NCBI RefSeq assembly: GCF_002278035.1
Contig: NZ_CP022604.1
Coordinates: 2,490,501 to 2,554,500, forward strand
Length of the DNA stretch: 64,000 nucleotides
Origin: Ochrobactrum quorumnocens
Lineage (GTDB): Bacteria; Pseudomonadota; Alphaproteobacteria; Rhizobiales; Rhizobiaceae
Direction of reading: 5' to 3'
Shown in pieces: positions 39,665 through 49,018 of the stretch. Below the pieces are notes generated by a model. It did not search any database and was not told the origin of the DNA. It saw only the letters and a list, made by a program, of their open reading frames with translations. Made by a program: the position numbers and the translations under genes. Position 1 is the stretch's first letter, and the number at the start of each line of letters is the position of its first letter.

Positions 39665-39774
39665 TCTAAAGCATGTCGCAGTTAAATGGATTCATTTAAC
39701 GTTCGCGAACATGCGACAATTAAAAGAATCTAGATCGAGCACCAAGGGCGCGATTAAGCGCGACACGCTCTAGC
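39665..39774. repeat. Palindromic intergenic repeat after comM
   Basis: A second repeat type. TGTCGCA (39674-39680) pairs with TGCGACA (39712-39718); inside lie GTTAAATG/CATTTAAC (39681-39688 / 39693-39700) and the palindrome GTTCGCGAAC (39701-39710). It begins GCTCTA and ends CTCTAG, the end motif shared with the Bru-RS-like units. It separates convergent genes. Confidence 0.7.
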
Positions 39775-40489
39775 AGTTCAGGGTCTGAAGCGTCATGCTG
39801 CCATTGTTCAGAAAACAGGCTTTGCTGAACAGCGATAGATCAAGCGGATTTGGAAGACGCACGTCGCTTAGATCCGGGCAGGCTTTGGCGTCTGCATCAA
39901 AACTACGATCAATCTGCGAGATACAGAGAATGGTTAGTCCTTTCTCTTCAGCAAAAGCTTTCAGCGCTCTTATCTGAACCATCAGTTCCGGTTTTTCACG
40001 CTTCTGATCCAACAATTGTAGATAGTCGACAACGACACATGTATCGCGCGGCGCATTCTGCGATTGCTCGATGATGTAATCTGCGCTGATTGCTTCAGAT
40101 GTGTCGAACACAAACTGTGTTTGAAAGTCACGTTCGTTGATACCGAGCATCTCAAATCGTTTTCCGATGTCTTTTCTCGTATAGTCCAGAGAGAAGAACA
40201 GGCCGCGATGGCCTTTTTTCATGGCCTCAATGAGGATTTCAAGGCTGAGCAGTGTCTTGCCATGGCCGGGCCGGGCACCAACCAAAACCAGATCACCGGG
40301 TTGCAGGCACGCATAAAGTTCGGCTGCTGAAACGGCGTCGTTATGTTTGTGGGTCAGCATACTCCAGCTTTTAAAGCCTTCGTGTGCAGCGATGCGATCC
40401 AATGCCAAATGAAGCGGTATGTTCTCATTGCGCGCCATAAGCTTTGCGCGGCGTTTCAGATGATAGATCGGGGCCGACAATTTCATCAA
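39770..40489 (-). CDS. RecA-fold ATPase (DnaB-like helicase core) with extra N-domain
   Basis: A 239-residue stand-alone P-loop protein. Residues 1-55 form a basic helical region (LKRRAKLMARNENIPLHLALDRIAAHEGFKSW) resembling a small DNA-binding or antitoxin-like helix set. The RecA-fold core follows: Walker A GARPGHGKT (71-79), FFSLDYTRKDIGKRFEML, Walker B-like TCVVVDYLQLLDQ, and ILCISQIDRSFD, the pattern of the DnaB C-terminal ATPase. No DnaB N-domain is present. It is often annotated as DNA helicase in this group. Function unknown; it has no operon neighbour, lying between repeats. Confidence 0.75.
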   Translation of the reverse strand: MMKLSAPIYHLKRRAKLMARNENIPLHLALDRIAAHEGFKSWSMLTHKHNDAVSAAELYACLQPGDLVLVGARPGHGKTLLSLEILIEAMKKGHRGLFFSLDYTRKDIGKRFEMLGINERDFQTQFVFDTSEAISADYIIEQSQNAPRDTCVVVDYLQLLDQKREKPELMVQIRALKAFAEEKGLTILCISQIDRSFDADAKACPDLSDVRLPNPLDLSLFSKACFLNNGSMTLQTLNC

Positions 40490-40699
40490 AACCTCCTGCG
40501 AGCTTTGATTGCAATCCCTCCTTATGCTTTCGCTCGACCAGTTGGTTCGGTGGTGAGATTTCCCGCATGAAAAATGCTTTCCCGATCGGAGGGGGGAGGC
40601 GTGGATAAAGCCAGAATCAGAGCATAGCGCAGATCAGGCTGAGAGGTGAATAGGATTTTGCGTGATTGCCGGGGAGCGGCTTACTCTCCCCGGCATTTG

Positions 40700-41122
40700 T
40701 TAGAGCCCGAACGTCACGAGTCCGTTTTCATCAATACTCCAGGCCGGGTTCCAGGCGATTTCCCATGCATGCTCGTCGGGATCAGCAATGTAGCCGCGCA
40801 AGCCGCCATGCACTGGCGCATCGGCGGGTCGCAATATCTTTCCACCAGCGCGCGTCAGCTTTTCCATGAGCGGCTGGACGTCTGTTTTGTCACCTACATT
40901 ATGCGCCAGCGAGAATGCGCCCGGCTGCATCAGGCCGAAGCAGTTCATATCGGCTTCAAGCGAAGTTTTCAGGAAGGTGCCGAGAACAAAGCCATTCATC
41001 TGATAGAAGATGATTTCTTGGTTCTGGAATATTGGCGTCCAGCCAAAGCCTTCGACGTAAAAACGACGAGAGCGCTCAAGTTCCTGGATGCCAAGCGTGA
41101 TGACGGAGATTTGCTGTTTCAT
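40700..41122 (-). CDS. VOC-family (glyoxalase-like) protein
   Basis: A 140-residue VOC protein: ISVITLGIQELERSRRFYVEGFGWTPIF at the N-terminus, FSLAHNVGDKTDVQPLMEKLTRAGGKIL, and GYIADPDEHAWEIAWNPAW near the C-terminus, where DPDEHAWEIAWNP contains the usual C-terminal Glu. It resembles YcgJ/YaeR-like or lactoylglutathione-lyase-like proteins of unknown substrate. The start at 41122 matches the family N-terminus; 12 further in-frame codons upstream are not conserved. Isolated gene. Confidence 0.85.
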   Translation of the reverse strand: MKQQISVITLGIQELERSRRFYVEGFGWTPIFQNQEIIFYQMNGFVLGTFLKTSLEADMNCFGLMQPGAFSLAHNVGDKTDVQPLMEKLTRAGGKILRPADAPVHGGLRGYIADPDEHAWEIAWNPAWSIDENGLVTFGL

Positions 41123-41202
41123 AATCAAGACCCTATATTCTCCAATACACCATTGCATCGGAGTTGAAGGTCAAGGGACTCGACGAATTGGTCGGATTAG
41201 CT

Positions 41203-41246
41203 CGCATACCGAAAAGTTTGAAACCGCTTCGGATAAGATACGCTCT
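41203..41246. repeat. Short Bru-RS-like repeat fragment
   Basis: CGCATACCGAAAAGTTTG, then AAACCGCTTCGGATAAGATA and CGCTCT, a diverged copy of the module seen three times in tandem at 50800-50960 and in other orientation at 51832-51889. It lies in the 254-base space upstream of the VOC gene. Confidence 0.6.
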
Positions 41247-41376
41247 AAAACACCAATGAAGGCCAGGACCCGCTTTTGAGCGGGGATCGGGCTAACCGCA
41301 CCGAGCTCTCCTTTTTAGACCCGAAAAGGATAACACAGACGCGCCTGGCTTCAAAAGACTTGAAGAAGGCTGGTGG

Positions 41377-41997
41377 TTATTTTACTGCACCAACCAGCAA
41401 ATTGTCCTGGGATTCGATTGTGACCCAGCGGCCGGTATTGTTTGCAGCCTGACGCTTCAAGTAGGTGTAGTCGGTTTCGTCCCAGCGCAGAACTTCGTCA
41501 GTCAGGTTGTCGAGAACGAAATCGCCGCGATCCGTGCGAACGGTTAATACTGCGTGGCCTTCGCCGTCTGGCTTGCGAACGACAGTGATCAGCAGGTCCG
41601 TCATCGGAACACCGGCCTTGGCGAGTTCACGCTGCTTGAGAAGAACATAATCTTCACAATCGCCAACAGTGGTTGGATAGGCCCAATATTCCTCAACGCC
41701 GTAGATTTCCATGTCGGTCATCGGCTTGATTCGTTCATTGACCGAAAGATTGATGGTTTGAATGTGCTGCCAATTGCTGTTGTTGAGCGAGAGTGCACGG
41801 GTGTCGCGGCTGACGATATTGCATTCAGCGGCTTCGCGCTTGCAGAACTCGTAATGACCGATTGGCTGTGAAGTAAGCTTGCCAGTCTGCATATAGGCAC
41901 CGGTTCCAGCCTGTGCACCGACGCTCGCCATAAGAGCGACAATGCCGATGCTGGCAGCAGCGATAAACTTCATGCTCGAGCGAACTACGCAAAACAT
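41377..41997 (-). CDS. Transglutaminase-like cysteine peptidase (BTLCP family)
   Basis: A 206-residue exported protein. A signal peptide lies at about residues 1-30 (hydrophobic SIGIVALMASVGAQA, cut before GTGAYM). The catalytic triad of bacterial transglutaminase-like cysteine proteinases is visible: Cys in TTVGDCEDYVLLKQREL, His in GEGHAVLTVRTDRG and Asp in FVLDNL. The family acts in the envelope of alphaproteobacteria, often beside adhesins or cyclic-di-GMP proteins, which are not seen here. ATG at 41997 follows AAGGG by 8 bases; an inner ATG at 41973 is less supported. Confidence 0.85.
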   Translation of the reverse strand: MFCVVRSSMKFIAAASIGIVALMASVGAQAGTGAYMQTGKLTSQPIGHYEFCKREAAECNIVSRDTRALSLNNSNWQHIQTINLSVNERIKPMTDMEIYGVEEYWAYPTTVGDCEDYVLLKQRELAKAGVPMTDLLITVVRKPDGEGHAVLTVRTDRGDFVLDNLTDEVLRWDETDYTYLKRQAANNTGRWVTIESQDNLLVGAVK

Positions 41998-42298
41998 ACT
42001 CAAGGCCCTTTTCACAGCCCGCACTGGGCATTTATTAACGAAAAGTTAAAATATGAAACATGCCCGGAGTCAATTGAGGCTGCCGCGTCTTCGCCTAACA
42101 TCTTAATTAATGGTTAACGCGGGCATTTTGCGGTATATGCACCTATAAATTGTATATGATGAGGAAAAAAAACGCCGCTTTAAGGGCGACGGTTTAAAAA
42201 TTACGTATATATAATATACGCTTACGCTGAAATTTCTGTCAAAGTGATGCTGCTCGAAAGCGGTGTCTGAACAGGCCGACTTTGTTCAGGAAGCTTTT
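41998..42298. other. Intergenic region with palindrome between BTLCP and rlpA-like genes
   Basis: About 300 AT-rich bases upstream of the BTLCP gene. CGTATAT (42204-42210), ATA, ATATACG (42214-42220) is a perfect 7-base inverted repeat, and GAGGAAAAAAAACG lies just before it on the plus strand. No convincing gene. The palindrome may be a protein-binding site or the loop of a terminator for rlpA; direction cannot be fixed. Confidence 0.4.
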
Positions 42299-42655
42299 TT
42301 AAAGCGGTGTGAAGCAGACGTTTGTGTGTCCGGCACTGATAAAGCCAAGGCGCTGCGCTGCACCCTTGGAAAGATCAAGCACACGCCCTTTAATGAACGG
42401 ACCGCGATCATTGATACGAACAATGAGCGACTTGCCGTTTCTCTGATTGGTGACCTTGACCTTGCTGCCAAGCGGCAAGGTGCGGTGGGCAGCTGTCATC
42501 CCTGATGGGTTCATGCGTTCGCCCGATGCGGTGCGTGAGGTGAGTGCATACCAGGAAGCACCGCCACAGCGTGCAGCTTGAGCTTCCATTGCGGTGATCG
42601 AGAAAAGACCAGTCGTCGCAACGGCGAGCATAGCCATACGGATTTTGAAGTTCAT
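42299..42655 (-). CDS. RlpA-like double-psi beta-barrel protein
   Basis: A 118-residue exported protein: signal peptide [27 protein letters not shown], then a lone RlpA-type double-psi beta-barrel. RlpA signatures [38 protein letters not shown] and [25 protein letters not shown] include the His and Asp (AAHRTLP, NDRGPF) that form the lytic transglycosylase active site. It lacks the SPOR domain of full RlpA. It probably trims naked glycan strands in peptidoglycan or acts as a small cell-wall protein. Confidence 0.88.
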   Translation of the reverse strand: MNFKIRMAMLAVATTGLFSITAMEAQAARCGGASWYALTSRTASGERMNPSGMTAAHRTLPLGSKVKVTNQRNGKSLIVRINDRGPFIKGRVLDLSKGAAQRLGFISAGHTNVCFTPL

Positions 42656-43225
42656 ACTGATTCCAAGAGTCGTTTCACAAAGTCTGTCCGGTAATTTTGA
42701 GTTACGACGAGAAAGACCTGCGCCAACTGGAATCTAAATGTGGCGATGGCGTGATGTTATTGAGAGTATAATGAGATAATAGATTTAATGAACTAAGCGG
42801 AAAATGATCCTATACTAAGCGTTGTTTATTTTATGGCTCAAGAAAATATCAGGAATATTTTAATCGATATGCCAGTGTTGCTGTAAAACTGTTTACGATT
42901 CGTTAGGATTCTGTGCTTGCCCGTTGCTCAACCATGTTTTGTGGCGGGAAGTGCAAGAAAAGCTGCTTTGCAGATGGTCACAGTCGTACCGTCCCGGTAC
43001 AATTTTTATTTGTGGGCCCAGTTTTCAGCCGCTTCAGCCAAGTTGACGGAATCCGGCCTTTTTCGGGCAGAATACAACCATGGGCTGTTTTTGAGGTGGT
43101 AAAGTTTGTAACGCCGCCTGTAACTTTTGTTGAAATGTAGCGCGATGACACAGTTTTGACCGCGCATCGCATGCACGCAAAAGCCAAAATCCTGCTATAA
43201 GCGCTCATCTTCAGAACGGAAAATC
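42656..43225. other. Long AT-rich intergenic region, no gene supported
   Basis: 570 bases between rlpA (-) and ybaN (+). It is AT-rich up to about 42900, then reaches normal composition. Open frames at 42913-43140 and 42978-43208 have no recognisable domain, ribosome-binding site or natural codon use. It probably holds the promoters of both divergent genes. I see no tRNA or clear hairpin. Confidence 0.5.
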
Positions 43226-43642
43226 ATGCAGGATAAAACGCCAAAGGACGATACCGACACAACGCTTCCAGCCATATCGGCGGGAAAACGTATTCTATAT
43301 CTATGCCTTGGCTTTCTCATGCTGGTGCTTGGTATCATTGGTGCCATTCTGCCGGTGATGCCGACAACAATCTTTATCATCTTGGCTGCGTGGTTTTTCG
43401 CGCGTTCATCGCCGAAATTTGAGGCGCGCCTGCTCGCTGATCCGCGATTTGGTCCGCTTATTGTCAAATGGCGCGAGCGCGGTGCAATCCCGCCTAAGGC
43501 AAAACTATATGCCTGTCTTGGCATGGCATTCGGCTATGGCATGTTCTGGTGGGGTGCGCGCCCGGGGCCTTTGCTTGCCGTCTCTGTCACGATCTTTATG
43601 CTCGGCTCTGCGGCTTACGTTCTATCGCGCCCCAGTGAATAA
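43226..43642 (+). CDS. YbaN-family (DUF454) inner-membrane protein
   Basis: A 138-residue protein with three or four helices: residues 25-45 (LYLCLGFLMLVLGIIGAILPVMPTTIFIILAAWFFARSSP) and 95-130. PVMPTTIFIILAAWFFARSSPKFEARLLADPRFGPLI is the DUF454 signature. The N-terminal 20 residues are polar. Function unknown. AACGG and the ATG position are ordinary. Its stop is 26 bases before the aminotransferase start, so the two are likely one transcript. Confidence 0.87.
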   Translation: MQDKTPKDDTDTTLPAISAGKRILYLCLGFLMLVLGIIGAILPVMPTTIFIILAAWFFARSSPKFEARLLADPRFGPLIVKWRERGAIPPKAKLYACLGMAFGYGMFWWGARPGPLLAVSVTIFMLGSAAYVLSRPSE

Positions 43643-43667
43643 GATAACATAGCAACGGGAGCTCTTA

Positions 43668-44843
43668 ATGCCTTTGCCTTCCATCAATCCGCTTATCGGT
43701 AAGCTTTCCGCACCGCCAATTCCTGCAGTGCAGGCGTGGGCGCGGAATTATGATGGTGCGCATGGTCCTCTGATTGATCTCTCGCAGGCCGTTCCTGGTT
43801 ATCCGCCGCATCCCGATATGCTGCGGTTTCTCGGCGTGGCCGCAGGATCAGTCACCTCTGCGGGCTATGGTCCGATTGAAGGCGAGACGGTTTTGCGCGA
43901 GGCCTATGCAGCCCATGTTGGTGGCCTCTATGAGGCTCAGATCCAGGCTCACAACGTTCATATAACATCGGGCTGCAATCAGGCTTTCATTGCAGCGATT
44001 ATGTGCGTCGCCCAAAGCGGCGATACGGTTCTTGCGACTAATCCCTTTTATTTCAACCACCAATCATCGTTGGAGATGCTGGGCATCCACTCGGCAACAG
44101 TCGCCTGCCGCGCTGAAAACGGGTTTGTGCCTGCAATTGAAGATATAAAGGCGGCCTTACATAAAGGCGTGCGCGCGCTTGTTTTGGTGTCGCCCAATAA
44201 TCCAACCGGTGCAATTTATCCGCCGCAATTGCTTGGTGAGATTTATGCTGCTTGTCGTGAAAACGGGACGTGGCTGCTGCTCGATGAAACCTATCGCGAT
44301 TTTCTAAGCAATGCTGATCGAGCTCCGCATGGACTGTTCGCAGAGGCTGACTGGCCGTCGCATCTGGTCCAACTCTACAGCTTCTCTAAATCCTTTTGCA
44401 TTCCGGGCCACAGGCTTGGGGCAATTGTCGCAGGTTCCGAGATGGTGGCCAATGTTGCCAAAGTGATGGATAATCTGCAAATCTGCGCAACACGTGCACC
44501 ACAGATTGCGGTCAGCCAGGCGATTGAACCACTCAAGGCTTGGCGCGACGACAACCGCAAGGAGATTGAACGGCGCGCGGGAGCCTTGCGTGTCTCCATG
44601 AGTAATGTGGCTGGTTGGCATATTGAGGCAGTGGGCGCTTATTTCGCATTTGTGCGTCATCCTTATGAAGGCGTGTCGTCTGCCAAGGTTGCCGAGATGC
44701 TCGCCAAGTCCATAGGTGTTGTCACACTACCCGGCAGCTTTTTCGGAGATGAGCAGGATGCATTTTTGCGATTTGCTTTCGCCAATGCAGACGTTGCCGG
44801 CATTAAGGCCATGGCCGCGCGACTTCCGCTTTTGAAACTTTGA
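43668..44843 (+). CDS. Class I/II PLP-dependent aminotransferase
   Basis: A 391-residue fold-type I aminotransferase. SGCNQAFIAAI (cofactor phosphate region), VLVSPNNPTGAIYPP, LLLDETYRDFL and YSFSKSFCIPGHRLGAIV (PLP lysine in SFSKSF) are all present. It transfers amino groups between an amino acid and a keto acid; the amino acid is not clear. ATG at 43668 follows GGGAG. It lies just upstream of the pst operon, where related rhizobia carry phoR. Confidence 0.9.
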   Translation: MPLPSINPLIGKLSAPPIPAVQAWARNYDGAHGPLIDLSQAVPGYPPHPDMLRFLGVAAGSVTSAGYGPIEGETVLREAYAAHVGGLYEAQIQAHNVHITSGCNQAFIAAIMCVAQSGDTVLATNPFYFNHQSSLEMLGIHSATVACRAENGFVPAIEDIKAALHKGVRALVLVSPNNPTGAIYPPQLLGEIYAACRENGTWLLLDETYRDFLSNADRAPHGLFAEADWPSHLVQLYSFSKSFCIPGHRLGAIVAGSEMVANVAKVMDNLQICATRAPQIAVSQAIEPLKAWRDDNRKEIERRAGALRVSMSNVAGWHIEAVGAYFAFVRHPYEGVSSAKVAEMLAKSIGVVTLPGSFFGDEQDAFLRFAFANADVAGIKAMAARLPLLKL

Positions 44844-44901
44844 GTGTTCAAGCAGCAAGGAAAACCCTGCAAAACGGCGGGCAAAGTCGATTGATACAAA
44901 G

Positions 44902-44930
44902 CTGTAACACTACTGTCATATGACTGTTAT
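44902..44930 (+). promoter_or_regulatory. Three-unit Pho box upstream of pstS
   Basis: Three 7-base units with the 11-base period of PhoB sites: CTGTAAC (44902-44908), CTGTCAT (44913-44919), CTGTTAT (44924-44930), 4 bases between each. CTGTCAT is the consensus unit. It lies 67 bases upstream of the pstS ATG. PhoB-phosphate binding here would activate the operon when phosphate is low. Confidence 0.9.
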
Positions 44931-44996
44931 ATAGAGCGCGTAGACGGCTGGTGACGCTTTCACGTCATGTGTCTTTTACAACAGGGGCTGGTGCTC

Positions 44997-46043
44997 ATGA
45001 ACAAGATGATTTCCTCGACCGCAGCGCTCGCAATTGCTGCAGTATTGTCGGTTTCCGCTGCGAATGCGCGCGATCAGATTCAGGTTTCCGGTTCCTCGAC
45101 CGTTCTGCCTTATGCCAAGATCGTTGCAGAAACCTTTGGCGAAACCTATCCGAACTTCAAGACGCCGGTTATTGAATCGGGCGGCTCTGGCGCAGGCATC
45201 AAGGAATTCTGCAAGGGCGTCGGTGAAAACACCATCGATATCGCCAATGCATCGCGCGCCATGAAGGGCACCGAACTCAAGTCCTGCATTGATGCAGGCG
45301 TTAAGGAAGTTCAGGAAGTCCGCTTTGGCTATGACGGCATCGTGTTTGCAACCGATGCGAACGGTCCAGACTGGAAACTGGCTCCAGTTGACGTTTACAA
45401 GGCTCTTGCTGCCAAGCTCGTCGTAGACGGCAAGCTGGTCGACAATCCAAACACCAAGTGGAACCAGGTCAATGCAGACCTGCCAGATTGGGATATCACT
45501 GCCTACATCCCTGGCGAAAAGCATGGGACGCGTGAAGTTTTCGAAGAAAAGCTTCTTGCTGACGGCTGCAAGGAATCCGGCGCTCTCGACGAAATCAAGA
45601 AGACCGGTCTCGATGACAAGGCTTCGGCTGCTGCCTGTATCGCTGTTCGTAAGGACGGCAAGGCTGTCGATATCGATGGCGATTACAGCGAAACGCTGGC
45701 TCGCATCGACTCCAACAAGCAGGGCGTTGGCGTTTTCGGTCTCTACTTCTTCGAAAACAATGCTGACAAGCTGAAGGTAGCGACCGTAAGCGGCGTCAAG
45801 CCATCGGCTGAAACCGTTGCTTCGGGCGAATATCCGGTTTCGCGTCCACTGTTCTTCTACGTGAAGAAGGCTCACCTTGGCGTCATTCCAGGCCTCAAGG
45901 AATATGTTGACTTCTTCCTGTCCGAACAGATGGTCGGCCCGGAAGGCCCGCTTGCTGAATACGGTCTGGTTCCGGCTCCGGATGCAGAACGTGAAGCACA
46001 GCGCACTGCCTTCACCGAAGGCAAGCTGATGGAAGTCAAGTAA
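44997..46043 (+). CDS. pstS: Phosphate ABC transporter, substrate-binding protein PstS
   Basis: A 348-residue periplasmic binding protein. Signal peptide MNKMISSTAALAIAAVLSVSAANA is followed by DQIQVSGSSTVLPYAKIVAE, the phosphate-binding Ser/Thr loop, and SGGSGAGIKEFCKG and SRAMKGTE. ATG at 44997 begins the signal; the longer upstream frame (from 44967) lies between the Pho box and the start and lacks a ribosome-binding site. It captures phosphate for PstCAB. A hairpin after the gene partly separates it from pstC. Confidence 0.96.
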   Translation: MNKMISSTAALAIAAVLSVSAANARDQIQVSGSSTVLPYAKIVAETFGETYPNFKTPVIESGGSGAGIKEFCKGVGENTIDIANASRAMKGTELKSCIDAGVKEVQEVRFGYDGIVFATDANGPDWKLAPVDVYKALAAKLVVDGKLVDNPNTKWNQVNADLPDWDITAYIPGEKHGTREVFEEKLLADGCKESGALDEIKKTGLDDKASAAACIAVRKDGKAVDIDGDYSETLARIDSNKQGVGVFGLYFFENNADKLKVATVSGVKPSAETVASGEYPVSRPLFFYVKKAHLGVIPGLKEYVDFFLSEQMVGPEGPLAEYGLVPAPDAEREAQRTAFTEGKLMEVK

Positions 46044-46056
46044 GCTTTGATCTGTG

Positions 46057-46092
46057 GAATGTGGGGAGGACTCCTTCCCACATTCTTCCTCT
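46057..46092 (+). terminator. Hairpin between pstS and pstC, likely attenuator
   Basis: A 13-bp stem (46057-46069 with 46073-46085, one G-T pair) followed by TTCCTCTTTT. It stands 13 bases after the pstS stop. Such a hairpin would give more pstS than pstC mRNA, as needed for a binding-protein-dependent transporter. Confidence 0.7.
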
Positions 46093-46197
46093 TTTGCGCT
46101 GGTCGGATAAGACAGGCGCATTCGCGTGGAATTGGCTGACTGCAAACTGTGCTTGAGCAGCTATCTTCACATTTTTTGGGGCAACCGGGGAAATTGA

Positions 46198-47691
46198 ATG
46201 TCCTTCTTTCTGGTTCTCGTCAGTGTCGTCGCAATCGGACTGATCGGATTCTTTATAGGTCGACAGCGCGCCGTTGCGATTGACAAGGCTCAGCCTGTCG
46301 TCAGTTCAGGCGCAGCCACAGAGAAAATGCATTCCCGCCCGCTCTATCATGGCTGGTGGGTTTTCCTCGTTTCCGCATTGCCCGCAATTTTGTTTCTCGC
46401 GGTCTGGGCGGTTGGTACATCGGTTTATCTCGATCATACGGCAACTGCTCGTATGCCGGCTGCTGTCGAAGATGGTTCGTTTTCAGAGCGCAGCTTGCAG
46501 CTTGGCATGATTCGCAGCCTTGCAGGCGGCTTGGAAAAGCTGACGCCTGCTGAAATCGATAGTTTACCGCAGACCTATAAGGAAGCCCGTGATGTTCTCG
46601 GCTCAAAAGGCGTAGCGCTTGCGACTGAAGGCCAGGACTATATGGTTCCAGTTGCGCTCTTCCTCGAAAAGGCGAGTAAGGTTTCCCATACGGTTGGCAG
46701 CGCAATCGCTCTCGTTATCGCGGTTGCTGGTCTGATTTTTGGACTTTCCGGCATCAAGCGCCGCACGCGTGCCCGTAACAATGTCGAGCGCATCGTGTTG
46801 TGGGGCCTGATTGCCGCTTCCGGTATCGCTATTCTGACGACCATCGGCATCGTGTTCTCTGTTCTGTTCCAGACGGTGAGCTTCTTCCAGTCGATCGCCC
46901 CGATGGACTTCTTCTTCGGAACTGTCTGGGACCCACGCTTCGCAGCTGCAGGTTCGGGTGGTGAAGTCGGTCAGTTTGGTCTCATCCCGCTTTTGGCTGG
47001 TACGCTTTATATTGCATTCGTTGCGATGTTGTTTGCTGTACCAGTTGGCCTGTTCTCCGCAATCTACATGGCAGAATATGCGTCGCCGCGTGTCCGCACA
47101 GTGGTCAAGCCCGTGCTTGAGCTTCTTGCCGGTATCCCGACCATTGTTTACGGCTTCTTCGCACTGATAACGGTTGGCCCGTTCCTGCGAGATCTCTCTG
47201 CTGCCATTGCTGGCGGTCAGGGCTTCATTATGGCGCAGAGCGTTCTGACTGCTGGTCTTGTCATGGGCGTGATGCTGATCCCGTTTGTGTCGTCTCTGTC
47301 TGATGACATTATCACAGCGGTTCCCGGTTCTCTCCGCGATGGCTCGCTTGGTCTTGGTGCAACGCGTTCGGAAACAATCAAGCGTGTTGTTCTGCCAGCA
47401 GCACTTCCGGGCATTGTCGGCGCACTTTTGATGACGGCTTCGCGTGCAATTGGTGAAACCATGATTGTGGTGCTTGCAGCCGGTGTTGCAGCGCGCCTTT
47501 CTGCCAATCCCTTTGAAGCGATGACGACGATCACTGTCAAAATCGTCAGTCAGCTCACCGGCGACCTTGAGTTTGATTCCCCGCAGACGCTTGTTGCCTT
47601 TGCGCTGGGTATCACCCTCTTCGTCCTGACGCTGATCATGAATATCTTTGCGCTCTACATCGTTCGCAAGTACCGGGAGCAGTACGAATAA
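46198..47691 (+). CDS. pstC: Phosphate ABC transporter, permease PstC
   Basis: A 497-residue permease, longer than the about 300-residue E. coli PstC because of an N-terminal extension: a first helix (1-20), a second near residues 55-75 and a periplasmic segment to about 160. The core permease begins near 205 and includes the EAA-like loop LRDGSLGLGATRSETIKRVVLPAALPGIVGALLM, which contacts PstB. The stop overlaps the pstA start by one base (47691). The extended form is usual in Rhizobiales. Confidence 0.93.
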   Translation: MSFFLVLVSVVAIGLIGFFIGRQRAVAIDKAQPVVSSGAATEKMHSRPLYHGWWVFLVSALPAILFLAVWAVGTSVYLDHTATARMPAAVEDGSFSERSLQLGMIRSLAGGLEKLTPAEIDSLPQTYKEARDVLGSKGVALATEGQDYMVPVALFLEKASKVSHTVGSAIALVIAVAGLIFGLSGIKRRTRARNNVERIVLWGLIAASGIAILTTIGIVFSVLFQTVSFFQSIAPMDFFFGTVWDPRFAAAGSGGEVGQFGLIPLLAGTLYIAFVAMLFAVPVGLFSAIYMAEYASPRVRTVVKPVLELLAGIPTIVYGFFALITVGPFLRDLSAAIAGGQGFIMAQSVLTAGLVMGVMLIPFVSSLSDDIITAVPGSLRDGSLGLGATRSETIKRVVLPAALPGIVGALLMTASRAIGETMIVVLAAGVAARLSANPFEAMTTITVKIVSQLTGDLEFDSPQTLVAFALGITLFVLTLIMNIFALYIVRKYREQYE

Positions 47692-49007
47692 TGACCGATT
47701 CAACTCTCAATGCTGGCACTACGGTAACAAAGCCCCAGCGCCGCGATATCGGAATCAAGCGTCGCTACGCTGCTGAACGTCGCTTCCGTCTCTATGGTGT
47801 GGTTGCCATTGCGATTGGTGTGTTCTTTCTCTGTGCGCTTTTGTTCTCGGTGTTTTCCAAGGGCTATACGGCTTTCGGACAGACGACGATTTATCTGCCG
47901 GTCAAGCTTGACGCACAGGTTATCGATCCGGGCAATAAGCTTGCAACCGATCCGAATGTGTTGATCACGGCCAACTATCCGCTTCTGGTACGTAACGCCT
48001 TGGCTGAAAAGCTGGGTGTGCCGAGCACGGATCGCGCTGAAATGCGTGAAGTTGGGCGCTTCTTCTCCGATGGTGTTCGTGTTCAGCTTCGCCAGATGGT
48101 GATGGATAATCCATCATTGATTGGCACCACACAGACAGTTCCAGTTCTGGCTGCTGCTGATATTGACTCCGCCTATAAGGGGCAGATCGATTTTGAGGTT
48201 CCAGAAGCAAACCGCAAGGTTTCAGACCGTCAGTTTGAGTGGATCAAGACGCTTACCAATGAAGGCATCATGAGCCAGGCTTTCAACTGGGGCTTGTTTA
48301 CCAATGGCGCTTCCAGTCGTCCTGAAACCTCTGGTCTCGGTGTTGCGCTTGTCGGTTCCTTCTACATGATGATGATCGTGCTGGTTCTCGCACTGCCTAT
48401 CGGCGTGGCCGCTTCGATCTATCTTGAAGAATATGCCAAAAAGAACCGCCTCACGGATATTATCGAAGTCAATATCAACAATCTGGCAGCTGTTCCGTCG
48501 ATTGTGTTCGGTCTGCTTGGGCTTGCAGTCTTCATCAACTTCTTCAATCTGCCGCGTTCAGCGTCAATTGTCGGTGGTCTGGTGCTGACATTGATGACGC
48601 TTCCTACAATCATCATTGCGACACGTTCCGCACTTCGCGCCGTGCCGCCGTCGATCCGCGCAGCAGCTCTTGGGCTTGGTGCTTCAAAAACGCAGATGGT
48701 GTTTCACCATGTGCTGCCGCTTGCAGCGCCCGGCATTCTGACCGGAACGATTATCGGTCTTGCTCAGGCGCTTGGTGAAACAGCACCATTGCTTCTGATC
48801 GGCATGGTGGCTTTCGTTGCCAATATGCCTGCAACGCCGATGGACCCTGCAACGGCTCTGCCTGTGCAGATCTTTATGTGGGCGAATGAAGCTGAGCGTG
48901 CCTTTGTAGAACGGACATCAGGCGCTATTATCGTCCTGCTCCTGTTCCTGGCAGTCATGAATATTGCAGCAATTATTCTGCGCCGCCGCTTTGAGCGCCG
49001 CTGGTAA
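47691..49007 (+). CDS. pstA: Phosphate ABC transporter, permease PstA
   Basis: A 438-residue permease with a cytoplasmic N-terminus, first helix near residues 42-62, a long periplasmic segment, then the permease core from about 220. The PstB-contact loop is [32 protein letters not shown]. Periplasmic extension again exceeds the E. coli form. It is translationally coupled to pstC and ends 11 bases before pstB. Forms the channel with PstC. Confidence 0.93.
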   Translation: MTDSTLNAGTTVTKPQRRDIGIKRRYAAERRFRLYGVVAIAIGVFFLCALLFSVFSKGYTAFGQTTIYLPVKLDAQVIDPGNKLATDPNVLITANYPLLVRNALAEKLGVPSTDRAEMREVGRFFSDGVRVQLRQMVMDNPSLIGTTQTVPVLAAADIDSAYKGQIDFEVPEANRKVSDRQFEWIKTLTNEGIMSQAFNWGLFTNGASSRPETSGLGVALVGSFYMMMIVLVLALPIGVAASIYLEEYAKKNRLTDIIEVNINNLAAVPSIVFGLLGLAVFINFFNLPRSASIVGGLVLTLMTLPTIIIATRSALRAVPPSIRAAALGLGASKTQMVFHHVLPLAAPGILTGTIIGLAQALGETAPLLLIGMVAFVANMPATPMDPATALPVQIFMWANEAERAFVERTSGAIIVLLLFLAVMNIAAIILRRRFERRW

Positions 49008-49018
49008 ACGGGAGAGAA

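Noticed and set aside
42913..43140. Small gene in the rlpA-ybaN gap
   Set aside because: No ribosome-binding site, no domain, and overlapping frames on both strands of similar length. Nothing supports translation.
44976..46145. 389-codon antisense frame across pstS
   Set aside because: It covers pstS in mirror and shows no family motif or start signal.
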